Shown: piece by piece, positions 11,815-23,876 of the stretch | Layout of the letters: every line of letters starts with the position of its first letter | How positions within the stretch are numbered: the stretch's first letter is position 1 | Source: Boswellia sacra | Taxonomy: Eukaryota > Streptophyta > Magnoliopsida > Sapindales > Burseraceae | Direction of reading: 5' to 3' | NCBI GenBank assembly: GCA_013180625.2 | Contig: SNVD02008008.1 | Location: forward strand, 186,001-250,000 | Length of the DNA: 64,000 nucleotides | The notes under the pieces: model-generated | What the model saw: the letters and a program-made list of their open reading frames with translations, nothing else | Told to the model about the DNA's origin: nothing | The model's database searches: none | Made by a program: the position numbers and the translations under genes

Positions 11815-12340
11815 ACGACGAAGGAAGACGACGATGAGTGTCAAACTGGCCTTCTAGACCTTTCCTCGACACACGATATCAAAAAGGTCGATTATGTCTA
11901 GTGTCGGTTAGAAGCAGTTTGACAGTCGACATACGTAATCTAATGGAATCGACACACAATGACAGTGTGTCATGCGTCGATTTTTAAAAAGATCCGAAAC
12001 GCAATAGACACGTCTGATAGTGGGTATGTGTCAATTTCACAAAAAACCCACAATCGAAAATGCTTCTTGTCGATTTGTCGGTTGCGTGAATCTGATAGAG
12101 ACAACCTATCAAATTCGTGTATCGCGTATCAGATTTTTAGAGAAGTCAATAGCAAGCATCATGATATCGTGTGTCTGATTTCATTTTGTCTTGCATCGAG
12201 GTTTGTTAAGTGTTGATGTCGAACGCGTGTATCACATATTAGATTTTCTAGGGAAATCGACAGCCAGTGTACTAACATCGAGTTTTCGATTTTATAAGTG
12301 TCGTGTGTCATTTTTGTCAAGCGTTGTCGAGTTCTGTCTA
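11815..12340. repeat. Left subterminal TGTCGA/TCGACA-rich region of the MULE
   Basis: Motifs TCGACACACGA, AGTGTCGGTT, AGTCGACATACG, ATCGACACACAATG, GTCATGCGTCGATT, GTGTCGTGTGTC and TTGTCGAGTTCTG recur over about 500 bp. No conserved protein is encoded here. A similar region lies inside the right end at 21170-21370. Confidence 0.6.
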
Positions 12341-12399
12341 GCCTTTAGGTAGTTTTGCATTTTTTTTCATGTTTTGAAAAGTTTTTCTTAATGTAAATA

Positions 12400-13560
12400 C
12401 TTTTTGTGTTGTTCCATAAAGGCTTGGACATGACAAATGGGCATGGGCTTACATTTAACTTGAAGACAGGCGAGCATTACCACAATGTGATCACGAATTT
12501 AGTGAGTTGGGATTGTATTCAGTGGATTCGTTTCACTTTGACTGAGCGACAACAGGAAATGTTTCGGAATACCTGTTTTGGGCAGTATTTAAAGATTCGG
12601 GAGCTAACATTTCTGTCGCAGCTAGTTCATAATGTTTTGCTATGGGAGGTGGAGACAGTCGGATATGATAACAAGATGTGGTTCCTCATTCAAGGTGCGG
12701 TATATATCATTTAGTAACAATATGTAAATTTTCTATTACTTTTGTAGTTCTTCGATCGTTTGTACATTATAACATTCAGTAATTTTCTTTCTAGGGTGAC
12801 TTATCCGTTTCTCTGCACATGAGTTTGGACTCATAACTGGCTTGAAGTTCGCTACTAAATTACCAAAAATTTCCCACATCCAAAATCCGTACATATTATT
12901 GGATACGTGTTTTGGGGGTCAAGACATTGAGCTCAGGGAATTTTATTCGTTGCTTCAGAAAATAGATGTGCATGTTACTCTAGATGAGGATGTAGTGAAG
13001 CTGGCAGTGAACAATGTGTTAGAGCGGCTTTTGATGGGATGGGATTGACTTCGTTTTGTTTCTTGTCAGTTGTTGAATTTTGTGAATACGTTGGATATGT
13101 TTCATGACTATTCATGGGGTTCAGTGTCTTACCATTAGACAATTAATGGAATGAAGAAAGCATTGCACGGGAGATTAGGAAAATACAAGAAGCAAAGGTG
13201 ACAAAGAAGGGAAAGCGAGAACAAATTGAGATGTATAACTTACAGGGGTGCCCATATGCTATACAGGTAATTAAGTGATTTGCATTGATGTGAGTTGTAT
13301 GCATTTAGATATAAAATTGAATGGGTTTATAATTCGTTGTTATTTTTTTTACAGGTTTGGTTGTACGGGGCTATGTTGTATATTGGTGATACGTATGGTC
13401 GTATTAGGGTGACTTCGTTCATAAGATTCCACGACTGTTGAAGTGGGAGACATCGTTAACACCGCCCGAGAAGATGATCCTACGTGACGTGATTAACATG
13501 AGGAGGACGGTTAGTTTAGATGTATTCCATTTCATTTATTTCGATTTCATATATGTACAT
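12400..13560 (+). pseudogene. DUF1985 part of a MULE-borne Ulp1-like gene
   Basis: Exon-like pieces follow the layout of the plant DUF1985 domain. First comes MFRNTCFGQYLKIRELTFLS with HNVLLWEVE and MWFLIQG (12406-12714). After an intron-like gap there is FGLITGLKF-type text with frame changes, then LLDTCFGGQDIELREFYSLL and DEDVVKLAVNNVLERLLMGW (12842-13048), then LNFVNTLDMFHDYSWGSVSY. A further piece reads NLQGCPYAIQVWLYGAMLYI (about 13235-13385). Stops interrupt it after LLMGWD, after SYH and elsewhere, so it is not functional. In this family the domain sits N-terminal to a C48 (Ulp1) peptidase, and the expected peptidase lies downstream in the same direction. Confidence 0.7.
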
Positions 13561-14689
13561 GTTTTATACGGTATTTAAGATGAAGTCTCGTTTTTTACTT
13601 GTAGGCCCGCCCTTCGATCATTTTAGAGCCGATTGAGGCAAAGAGTGCCATGGATTGGTACGGGACACTCTCGGAGGTCGTTGGGATACAACGTGGCATC
13701 CACGTGCAATAAGCTGCATCTTATGACACTCATTTGCATGAGGGTGAGTTTGTTGAGCCACCTGAGAGGAGGACATAAAGGTCAATGCCCATGTGGAGCA
13801 TGAGCATGACATGAGGGTTTTGATTCCTCATGCGACTGTTGATCCAAAGACCGTGCCCACTCCAGGTACCAGTCCAACACGATCCTCACCACATGTCTAG
13901 TCTTCACCTCCGTCCGAATATGGGCCATCTCTCTCACATCTCGGCACGAGAAGTCCACCACATAAGGTCGATTTTGCTGCCTATGGGCACACCACTGATG
14001 CATTGACATGGGGCATATTATCTACACATTTTCGCAGTGATTATGAGGTACATTATCACGTATCTTTTATATTATTGAAATTGTCTTTGGTCTTGAATAC
14101 TGACGTTGGCATCTGTATTGACATTGGCTTTTTTCTAGTCCATCATTTTGCGTGAGTTAATGGGCCTTAGGGAGGAGTTTAAGACCTTCGGGCTGATTAC
14201 AATATGATTTCAAAGCAGAATATAAAGATTTTGGCCTAGAATAAACAGATGCAGAAACAGGTGGGACTTCTTCGTCAGGCCGTCATTTTACTTGGTAGGC
14301 ATTTCGGCTACGGAGATGAGGTATCAATAACATCCCTAATATACACAGTTGTATTACTCCTAGATTATAACATCTGTCTTTTGTGTAGCATGAGGACGAG
14401 ACCAATGACGAGGAGGGAGGGGAGCTTAATTCGATTCAGAATTCTCGAAAAGCCAGCAATCAGGTCCTTAATAAACCAATCACAAGATTTGTCTCGCTTC
14501 GAGGTAGATGGCTCTTTCTAAGAAAACATAAACGGAGCCCATTCGTCAGCCCTACTGTACGAAAGAGGTAGAAGATCCAGCCGAAAGAGGGGGTTCAGAC
14601 TGAGGAATAGATTGTCATTGCTCCAATAGTACAGCTATATGTCAACGATGACCTTGAGTTACATGGCATCCCCTACATCAATGACCAGC

Positions 14690-15810
14690 TCGTTGTGCTC
14701 GATCTGCCGCCTCTTGTTTTTGATACACGGGTGCCCTTGTTTGACCCACTTGCACCTTTCACCAATGACGAGATGAAGGCTTTCGATCATTGGATGACGG
14801 CGGGTGTTGGTGATATCAATTTTGATGTTAGCTTTGCCGATAGTGAGTTTTTTAGGATTATGACTACCAGCAGTCTTTGGCTAAGTTTCGACGTGAGTAC
14901 ATTTTTTGGAATTCGGCATCATTTGATTTGTTATTTCCTCAAATATTTTGAGCGTCAAATGGACATTATTCTAACTAAACTTTATGTATGTGCAACACAT
15001 TGATGTCTACCTATGGACATTACAGTATAGATCGAAGGAGCTTGGCTATGACCATGTAGAGAAATCCACATTCCTGGACACTACATTTTGGGTACGTCAT
15101 TCGGGTCTCCCCATCATAGCATAATAAAATTAACCTCCCTTAAGGTTTCTCATTGTGATGTTATTCAATTGTTGCAGTCAAAGGTGCAAGGATTATGACA
15201 TCGATATACAGGAAAGTTGGACGACATCGTCTGAGAAAATGAGGTGAAGTTGATCTTGTACGTTGATGGTTACAGTCTGCTAGTTGGTCGGTCGTTGGAT
15301 GAAGTAAACTGGGTAAGCAGCCATTTTACATGTGTCACTCACTTTGTGATTGTAGTTAACAATGATCCTAACATGTCCCCCTGAATTTCGTTCTGACACC
15401 GTTCTTTTATGTGTAGTTATATGTGCCCGTTAATGTTGAGGATCAGCATTGTGTGACGGTGCGTGTAGATTTGAACCGTCGGGTGATTGTAATTTACAAT
15501 TCATATATTGACAAGACATCTGTAGACACGCTGAGGGATACTTGCCAATGCCTAGCTGATATCATGCCCTGACTTATGACACAAGGGATGTTCGGTTCCC
15601 GTGACTATCCAAGTGATCTTTTTGACATAGAGCGGATCGAGGATTCTGATGGGTCCACATGAGAAACTTGGTGGGGGGGTAGGGGGCGTGTGGAGTATAT
15701 TGTTAAGGTTCATAGAGTATTTGGCTAGAGGGGTCTCATTTGTCAACATCAACGCATTCATAGAGGATACACTCCGGCGTAGGATGGCCTCTATTGTTGG
15801 AGACATATGT
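14690..15810 (+). pseudogene. Ulp1 (C48) SUMO-protease-like domain of the MULE, catalytically dead
   Basis: Exon-like pieces in order: LDLPPLVFDTRVPLFDPLAP (14695 on), LWTLQYRSKELGYDHVEKST (about 15010), then LYVPVNVEDQHCVTVRVDLN (about 15418-15480) with RRVIVIYNSYIDKT. The last part is VWSILLRFIEYLARGVSF with FIEDTLRRRMASIVGD (about 15688-15806). In active Ulp1 peptidases the triad is His in the HW motif, Asp in YDS, and Cys in DCGV. Here the His remains (QHC), the Asp is Asn (YNS), and the Cys codon position is GGG (15682-15684, text GVGGVW). Several stops also break the frame. Confidence 0.7.
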
Positions 15811-16285
15811 TAGGCAAGCCCCATTTTGATACCACTGCAGTAGCCGGACCAGCAACGGAGGATACTGGGCACAGGATGGACGTCATTGACTTAGACCGTA
15901 TATATTAGGTTTTTTTATCTCAACACTTCTATGGACACATAACCGTTATCACATGTTAGTATTTTTTTATAGGCCGTTGTATAGTTTACAATTCTTTTGA
16001 CACTTCTATTATTTTTTATAATGACAATGACACATTAAAAAGTGATGAGATTCATTTCAATCCAGTTGTAAGCTACGATTAACATAATACGATAATTTAT
16101 ACAGTACTACTAAATAGTACTTGTTAACATAATATGATAATTTACATAATACTACTAAATACTACTTACTGATATACATTTTAAAGTAACTGACAGACTC
16201 CAAATCCTAAAGGTCCAAAATGCAACTACAAACATTCAATTAAAACAATAACATCCATTCTAAAGTACAACATATCAGGTATGCC

Positions 16286-18368
16286 TAGGCTTGGAACCGG
16301 GGCGGGGCGGGTACGGGGCAGCAAGTATCCAGCCCCGCCCCGCTGAAAATTTTTTTGCCCCGCCCCGCCCCATTGCCCCTTTGCGGGGCGGGGCGGGGCG
16401 GGGCAAAAAAATTTTCAGCGGATCCATACCCGCCCCGCCCATATTTAAAATATTACATAACACCCCTATAATCTTTATATTTTTACGATTTCATCCCCTG
16501 TAACATTTACATTTTTACAAATAACTCCCTTATCAATTTCTCATCATATCATTTATAACTATGATCATTTTTTAACAACATAAAAATAATAAATCTTTAA
16601 ACTAAAATTAAAATGGTTGTATATTAATACTTGATTTTATTAATAATAATGTTATATACTCTATTAAAAATATGTTAAAAGTGTATTGTTGCTTGTAAAT
16701 TAGTTAATTGATAAATTTTAAAATAATTGATAATATAATTAAATAATTTTTTAATGGCATGTTGATTTAATTTCAATCTAATAATAGTAATAATATGATT
16801 GGTGTATGCTAATTAATTAATATTATAAATATTCATGAAACATTAATAATTTAATTAATCAATTAAAATTAATATAAATCATATATTTAAAGTTAAAAGA
16901 TTATTTTTATCATATTTCTATTTACATATTTAGAAAGTAATATATTGATTATATTAAAGATATACATTTCTAAAATAATCCTGGTAGTATTACAATAATT
17001 TAATTAGTACTTAGTAATCTATATCAAGATTGTAGATGTTATACAAATTTAATTACTATATAAAAATATTTAATTACTATTTGATTTTATTAGCAATAAT
17101 GTTACATACTTTATTAAAAATAATATTAAAAGTGTATTATTCTTGTAAAATAGTTAATTAATATTTTTTTCAAATAGTTGATAATACAATTAAATAATTT
17201 TTCAATAGTATGTTGATTAAATTTAATATAATAATAGTAATAATATGATTGGTATATACTAATTAATTAACATTATATATATTTATGAAACATTGATAAT
17301 TTAATTAATTAATTTAAATTACCAATTTACGATAAATCATATATTTAAGGTTATAAGATTATTTTTATCATATTTCTATTTACATATTTAGAAAGTAATA
17401 TATTGATTATATTAAAGATATACATTTTTAAAATAATCTTGTTAATATTGCAATAATTTAATTAATACTTAGTAATCTATATCAAGATTGTATATTAATT
17501 ACTATAAAATACAAATATTTAATTACCATTAATTGCCATTTGATTATATTAGTAATAATGTTACATACTTTATTAAAAATAATGTTCAAAGTGTATTATT
17601 ACTTGTAAACTAGTTAATTGATAATTTTTTAAATAGTTGATAATACAACTAAATAATTTTTTAATAGCATGTTGATTTAGTTTCAATCTAATAATAGTAA
17701 TAATATGATTGGCATATATCAATTAATTAACATTATATATTTATAAAACATTCCTAATTTACTTAATTAATTTAAATTATAAAAAATCATATGTTTAAGG
17801 TTTTAAGATTATTTTTATCATATTTCTATTTACATATTTAGAAAATAATATATTGATTATATTAAAGATATATATTTTAAAAATAATCTTGTTAATATTA
17901 CAATAATTTAATTAGGACTTAATAATCTATATTAAGATTGTATATATTATACAAATTCAATTATTATAAAATACAAATATTTTATTTTGTCATTATAACA
18001 TGACTAAATTGATGTTAATATATTAAAAGATGTTAATTATTAATTAAAATGTAATTTTTATTAAAGTATTTGCATTGGTTGTAAAATTATTAAGAATTTA
18101 TATATAAAAAAAGTTTAACAAATATAACCTAAAAAATTACATCACAGTCCTAAAATTTTAAAATTTTAGAAACACACCCTTGAACCTTGCGGGGCGGGGC
18201 GGGTCTACGGGTCCAAGCATTGGACCCGGACCCGGACCCGCCCCGGCCGGGGCAAAAAAATTTTGCCCCAGACCCGCCCCTATGAGGCTTCGGGGCGGGT
18301 CCAGACCCGCCCCATTGGACCGGGTCCGACCGGGGCCCCGGACCTAATGGGGCAAATGCCCAAGCCTA
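16286..18368. mobile_element. hAT-type non-autonomous element with GC-rich ends
   Basis: It is flanked by a perfect 8-bp duplication GGTATGCC (16278-16285 and 18369-18376), as expected of the hAT superfamily. The ends are TAGGCTTGG... and ...CCAAGCCTA. The outer 150-190 bp on each side are extremely GC-rich (GGGGCGGGGCGGG, GACCCGGACCCGCC) and can pair with each other and with themselves. The 1.7-kb interior is extremely AT-rich with three tandem units of about 455 bp. No transposase is encoded. The open frames on both strands in the left end merely reflect the GC-rich repeat. Confidence 0.88.
16625..17990 (+). repeat. Three tandem units of about 455 bp inside the hAT element
   Basis: Each unit starts near TTTGATTTTATTARYAATAA (about 16632, 17084 and 17542). 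Each then contains AGTGTATTRTT, TAATAGTAATAATATGATTGG and ATTTCTATTTACATATTTAG in the same order. The units differ by small indels and point changes. Confidence 0.85.
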
Positions 18369-18559
18369 GGTATGCCATCGTGCGTCTGTAGCAACAAATA
18401 CGGGGACTGGATTGTGGCATCTTTGCCAACAAAACTCTGATTCTTCACACCTGTAACAACTAAGCAAAAAGCTAGATTAGCCTATGGAAGGGATTCGATT
18501 CCTTCTGGGCCACTCAACAGGTCTCCTCATTAACAGCGGTAGTACTACTATCCTACTAA

Positions 18560-20703
18560 CTTCCTTTGGAACCACCTAGTCCTCGCTGACACCGATTAGA
18601 ACAACAGGCGAAGCATATGCATGCAGTATTCGTTCATTTGTGTACTATGGGCACAGTAATCATGACACATGAGTAGGCTCATATACTTGCAAACAACTAA
18701 TGCATATGCATAAGGCAACTGATCAAGGTCAAACACCCTACACGTGCAAGTCCAGCACGTATATCGACCACATTGACACGATCATTTTCAGTAGCCTTAT
18801 ACATAGTAAGTGAGATGCCGCTAACTCTTATCTAATCACCTTCTTTCAAACGATTCTCCGTCAACTTGTTAGCCCAGGGAGTTAGATGTAATGGTAAGTT
18901 AGCAAATATTTTTCTTCGTTCATAGAACCATTTTTGCATATTTGCCTGATAATAATCTGCCAAAAGCATAATCGGAAGGAATTACGCGTTTCTTAGACAA
19001 CTATTCATGAACTCAGTAATATTGGTCATTATGTTATACCATCTCCTAGGAAATTGTGAACGTGCCCACTTCTCAACACTAACCTCCCGAAGATATGCTG
19101 CAGCTTGAGGCATATATGATTCAACGCAACGCATATGGTAGTTGAAATCACTATGGAGATATGTCCTTACAGCTTGGGTGAACATTTTTGCCGGAGTCTT
19201 ATCTTTAAACTTCACCTTCAAGTTTTCCTCAAGATGATGGGTGCACAGGCCATGAAGTGCATTTAGGAAAACGGTTGAGACAACTCTTTCTATACTAGTA
19301 TTACGGTCAGAAATGAACATTAGGTCTTCAACATTTTCAAGAACCTGATCCTGCAACTGTGTCATGAACCAAGTCCAGGGATCATCATTTTGGGAATGAC
19401 CAACTCCAAATGCCGATGGGTATATCTGTTTATTTACATCCATGCATAAAGCCAAAAACATCATCCCCCTATATTTTTCCTTTAGGTGAGAGTCATCAAC
19501 TACAACAACTAATCTAATACCTGTTGTAAAGCCTGCAACGGAAGCCCTTAGACTCATGAAAAAGTACTTAAAGTGATCATTAGCATCAGTTTCTTAAGCC
19601 TTTACTATTCTGAGATTAGCCTTCTCGATCAGGTAAATATATTGAGGGAGAAGTGTGAATGATTCCTCATGAGATCCATAAAGTTCTTCCAAAGCTGCCT
19701 CTCTTGTTCTTCATGCCTTGTGGTACATGATGCTAACACCCAATGCCTTATAACATTAAACATAATATCTCTGGGCCGATATATCCTGGATGTCTGAATG
19801 AATTCGCTCTTTATGTGTTTCCCAATAATAGCAGAAGATTTTTGTTTATGATTCAGATGCAATCCAACACCAGAACATGTGTGCTGATTATTGAACTTCC
19901 TCACTTGAAAGAAATTAGAATCTGCTACCTTGGTTGCCCAAATCCGCCACTTGTAATTTTTTGCGCAACATATGACCTTAAACCTGGTTGTGTTAGACTT
20001 CTTCACTTTAAACTGAAAGTTCTGTCGTAATGTTAAATTTGATAATTTCTTGCGAAGCTCAGTTTTGCTATTAAAAATATGACCAATCTCAACCTTAATT
20101 CCGTCCACTATAAAAGGCGTGACATCGTCATCAACTGTTGAGGTCAAATGCAAGATATGAGGCATCCACCTAAATATGTTTGCCCAAAACTCATAACTTT
20201 CACGACCCAAATTGACATCACTTGCCACAAAATTTTCTGTCCGCTGAGCTTCTTGTCCTTTAGATGTAAGATGATGGGTGGACTGCATAGGAGTAGGGAA
20301 GGTCAATGGCATATCTTCGTTCAAATCACCCACAACCTTTGTGCGATCGTCGACATTATCATTTCTGGCATCATCACTGTCATTTAACTCGTTAGTGAAA
20401 CCTTTATTCAAGTTATAGCAACATTCAAAACCATATCAAAACTATGGACATTGTCTAAGCTCTCAAATTCTCTAAAGCTATCAAGGTGTTGAACTAACCT
20501 TATTGGCAACGATTGGTCCAATCCAGCATCCTTGAAACACCAACGACTTGATTCTCTTCATATCCGGTACATTGCTCAAAGTCAAGTTCAAGCCCTTCAT
20601 TAACTTGTGGTTGTACACAAACAGGAGTACACTTATTTGGATGGTTGCTTCCATTAGCTGACCGAAACATAGGCGGATGATAGGAACTCCGACTCTTCCT
20701 CAC
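18560..20703 (-). pseudogene. MURA-type transposase of the MULE
   Basis: Read on the minus strand. The N-terminal part (20411-19629) contains the Mutator DNA-binding region, with FNSKTELRKKLSNLTLRQNF, then KSNTTRFKVICCAKNYKWRI and NNQHTCSG (the C...C...H..C zinc pattern). The catalytic part (19557-18982) has VVVVDDSHLKEKYRGMM (first Asp), GHSQNDDPWTWFM, DLMFISDRN (second Asp), LHGLCTHHLEENLK and TNITEFMNSCLRN (Glu). The DDE residues are thus all present. A stop at 19594-19596 and a +1 frameshift near 19650-19665 separate the two parts. Further down (about 18757-18700) the SWIM zinc motif reads CTCRVFDLDQLPYAYAL. The usual PCxHA Cys and His are both Tyr (codons at 18710-18712 and 18704-18706). 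Confidence 0.85.
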
Positions 20704-21169
20704 AACATCAGATCGTGAACTACTTCTTCTTTGCCTGTCCCTGTCTTTAACTATGATGATTAGTGGTGTATATGATTGCTAGTCCTCCAAACTATATTGT
20801 ATGTAAAAAAAAAAAATCCTTGTCAGTCTTAATGAGGGTTGGCAATGGCAGGGGACCCTTGGAACAGAATTGAACAGCTAAACTTATGTTTTTCTTACTC
20901 AGATCCTAACCCATTTTTGTAGCTAAACATCCCACCAACTCATTGTAACCAGCACACTTAGGAAGTATCAATGGCTTCGACCTCCAGCCCATGTACATGT
21001 AACTACCATTCTATTGCATCTTCCAAGAGCCATTATACCAGATCAAAATGCGCAAAGTTTCCTTCCTACATGTAATAAACATGTCAATAAACATCCCCCA
21101 ATATTCAAATCATGAAAAAAATGCTTAAAATTCAATGAAACAACAAATCTGCCCATACACTTGATGAGA

Positions 21170-21370
21170 CTCAACAAAAATCGTCGAGCAACTTGACACA
21201 CAACAACGAGAGTCGGCTTCATCTGACACAAGACACCAGGTAACCGATATCGAGTCTCGATGTCGCTAGTCATTGTTTCTGTCGAGCTTTGTCGATTAAC
21301 CTCATCCAACACTGTGTACCTTGTGTCAGATACATTGCTCGACACTCGACAACAGTGAGGACATATGTCG
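21170..21370. repeat. Right subterminal TCGA-rich region of the MULE
   Basis: Dense CGTCGAG, TCGAGTCTCGATGTCG, CTGTCGAGCTTTGTCGA, GCTCGACACTCGACAAC and TATGTCGAG motifs lie about 500 bp inside the right inverted repeat, mirroring 11815-12340. The short open frame here has no family resemblance. Confidence 0.6.
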
Positions 21371-21839
21371 AGTTTTCATCTTCCTCAGACAATTTCCATA
21401 TTTTCACTGCAAATACAAGTTTCTTGGCCACCTACAATACTATTAACACTTCACCCACGCAAGGTACACTATTTCCTAAGCTTGTAATTTGAACTAAACA
21501 TAAAATGTATGAACTAAAACACAAATGTATGAACTAAATACAAAATATATGAACTAAATCAACTAAAAATTCGTTGAGCTTGGATTTTTTTACCTTTTCT
21601 AGCTCAGATCTTTAAGATTTATCGGTACAAATGATGGAGTCAATGAGATTTTGTAATAGTTTTAGCGTAATTGAGATGTATGCAGGTTGTGAGAGTAGTC
21701 GAATTATTGCAAAAGAAAATAAAAGCCAATTGTCTTATTTAATTAATACGGGTATTTAAGAAATTTCGAAGTCAAAAGGGTTATTGCATGCAAATTTTCA
21801 AAGATACATTTATACTCATAATAATTAATTTTCTCCAAA

Positions 21840-22589
21840 TTGCATATCGTTTTTCTTCAAATCGTAATTCAAACCTGTAATAAAAGAAAAAAAAAGTTAT
21901 TATATTATGTCAACCAATCAATGGAAATTATTACTATATTACAATAGTAACAAGTTTTGTTGTCCACTTTTTCATGTGTTTATTCTGCTGCACCTAAAAT
22001 CTTAAATTGACTGTAAAAAAAAAAAAAATAGATAATATGTTGTCTTACATGTCAATTGAAAAATAAAAAGAAAAGCCTGGATTACACTCAGCAGTAAATA
22101 ATACATGTGGTTTTTGTTCTTTAGTTATATTAGTTTTGGATTCCAATACATTTAAAAGCAATATAAAATTTAAGTTTGTCTTAAATTAAAGGGGATATAA
22201 GAAACTAAAAAAAAAAAAAAATCGGAAATCGAAGAGACTTATTAGAGAATTTGTCAGTATTCTTGCACGATTCCATAATTTTTACATCCTTGTAATGGCA
22301 ATAGAGATAATCTAGGATTCGATGATGTGGATCAATCCTTTCCCCATTATCCTTTGGATCAGACCTGAAGTTTATTTATATTATTATTTCTTAAAAATGT
22401 CTCGTGAACCAATCTAAAACTTGTAATCTGACCTTACCATAAATAAACAGTTAAAAAATAATAATTCCAAATTGCTTCGTGACTCATAACCCATTTGAGC
22501 ACTTTATCATCCAAATGGGTTATGATTCAGAGAAAATGTCAAATCATTTTTAGAAAGATCCCAATTCAATTATTGGCATATTATTTTCA
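21840..22589. other. Gene-free spacer between MULE and MITE
   Basis: AT-rich sequence with several poly-A tracts (about 21885, 22016 and 22208). No supported gene, RNA or repeat end was seen. Confidence 0.6.
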
Positions 22590-22992
22590 GGGATAATTCT
22601 AATTTACCCTTGAGGTTAGGTGTAAAAAAAATTGAGGATCTCAGTTTTTTAAAACCTAAATTTGCCCTTTAAGGTTACTGTATCACCGTTAGATTTAACA
22701 AAAAATGTATTAAATAGTGACTTAACGCTTTACAAACCATTTAAAAAAGTATATTATAATCTATTTTACTGCTTATTAGCGTTAAATTATTATTTAATAT
22801 ATTTTTTGTTAAATCTAATATTAACATTAAGTTATTATTTAATGTATTTTCTGTTAAATCTAACGGTTTAATACATTTTCCGTTAAATCTAACGGTGCTA
22901 CAGTAACCTCATGGGGTAATCTTAGATTTCAGAAAACTGAGGTCCTCAAATTTTTTTAAGCCTAATCTCAGGGGGTAAATTAGAATTATCCC
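22590..22992. mobile_element. Foldback MITE of Mutator type, 403 bp
   Basis: The left end GGGATAATTCTAATTTACCC and the reverse-complemented right end GGGATAATTCTAATTTACCC are identical over the first 20 bp. They stay alignable for about 120-150 bp, through the TTGAGG.CTCAGTTTT and GGTTACTGTA.CACCGTTAGA segments. The element is flanked by 9-bp repeats TTATTTTCA (22581-22589) and TTATTTTTA (22993-23001), with 8 of 9 bases equal. A 9-bp duplication points to the Mutator superfamily. The open frame at 22662-22871 is the hairpin itself. It lies about 400 bp upstream of the SRP receptor transcript start region. Confidence 0.85.
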
Positions 22993-23876
22993 TTATTTTT
23001 ATGAATGTCTTCTAAAAGAAAAAAATTGCAGAATGTGATTAGAATTTTAATATTTCATAAATTTATTGTAATTCACCTTAGGAAAATCCCCTAAATATTA
23101 AAAGTAAAATTTTCAAAATCACCCGATAAAATGTTAAAATAAAAAAATCATAATCGGTGTGCAATTATTGTCGGAACCGGGAACTGGGAGCAACCGGTGG
23201 TGGCGTGCGCCAATTTATTAACCGTCCAAAGAAACCTAGTCAAACACAACACCACCTTCCCATTACTTTCCAACCGTTAAAAAAAAAAAATCATTTATTC
23301 AATTCCCAAATATTCCCCAACTTTTCCATTTGATCCCTTTGCTTTCTTTTTTGGCAATTATTATTATTTTTTATCTGTTTTTCATTTTCGAAAAATTCAA
23401 AAACGAGAACCCAGGTAATTGATTTCTCGCGAATCCACACTTCTCTTTTGCCTTTCTGTTTCAAGATTTGATTTTGCGATTGAAGGATTGGTTTTTGAGG
23501 ATTTGTTGAGATGTGAAGTAAAAGCTTGATCTGGGTTTGGCTGTTGCTTAGATCTTCATTTTAATTTTCTTAATTTGTTTTTAGGTTATTATTATTATTT
23601 TTGAATTGGAAAAAATATGGTTGAATTTGTTGTGCTACGTCTTTGCTTGTTTGTTTGTTTGGTATCCTGTACCTATGCTGCGTTTGGTAGTATCGAAATT
23701 TCATGGTTTTAGAATTGGGATTTTGGTTTAATTTTAGAAACAGGAAAAGGGATTCTAGTCCAACTCTGATTGAATTTTTTGGAATTAATTACGCGATTTT
23801 TTTTAATTTGTATTTTTGGTGTTCGAATTTTAAGTTTTTGTGCTTCTGATTGCAGGGTGTTTGTTGAAAGTTAATA
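22993..23876 (+). promoter_or_regulatory. Promoter and 5' UTR of the SRP receptor alpha gene, with a leader intron
   Basis: The sequence just upstream of the CDS has a typical plant leader-intron structure. The donor is CCAG|GTAATT at 23414/23415, then comes a T-rich interior, and the acceptor is TTGCAG|GG at 23855/23856. The second leader exon is only about 21 nt before the ATG at 23877. The transcription start probably lies in the CT-rich stretch around 23330-23400, but no unambiguous TATA box is seen. Introns in the leader of housekeeping genes often raise expression; that part is inference. Confidence 0.6.

Larger units (their letters stand above)
11171..21835. mobile_element. Large Mutator-like element (MULE) with Ulp1-like gene, degenerate
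   Basis: Terminal inverted repeats are visible. AAAATTTGCATGCAATGACC at 11238-11257 and the downstream CCCTTTTGGCTATGAAATTA match the reverse complement of 21750-21805 (AAAATTTGCATGCAATAACC, CCCTTTTGACTTCGAAATTT). Both ends begin close to GAAAATT-like strings. The exact ends and the expected 9-bp target duplication could not be fixed. Inside are a minus-strand MURA transposase and a plus-strand DUF1985/Ulp1 peptidase gene. This gene pair is known from plant Kaonashi-type (KI) MULEs. A 2.1-kb hAT element is inserted between the two genes. Confidence 0.75.

Noticed and set aside
16275..16503. Open frames on both strands rich in Pro, Ala, Gly and Arg
   Set aside because: They translate the GC-rich inverted end of the hAT element. 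Both strands are open because of composition, not coding.
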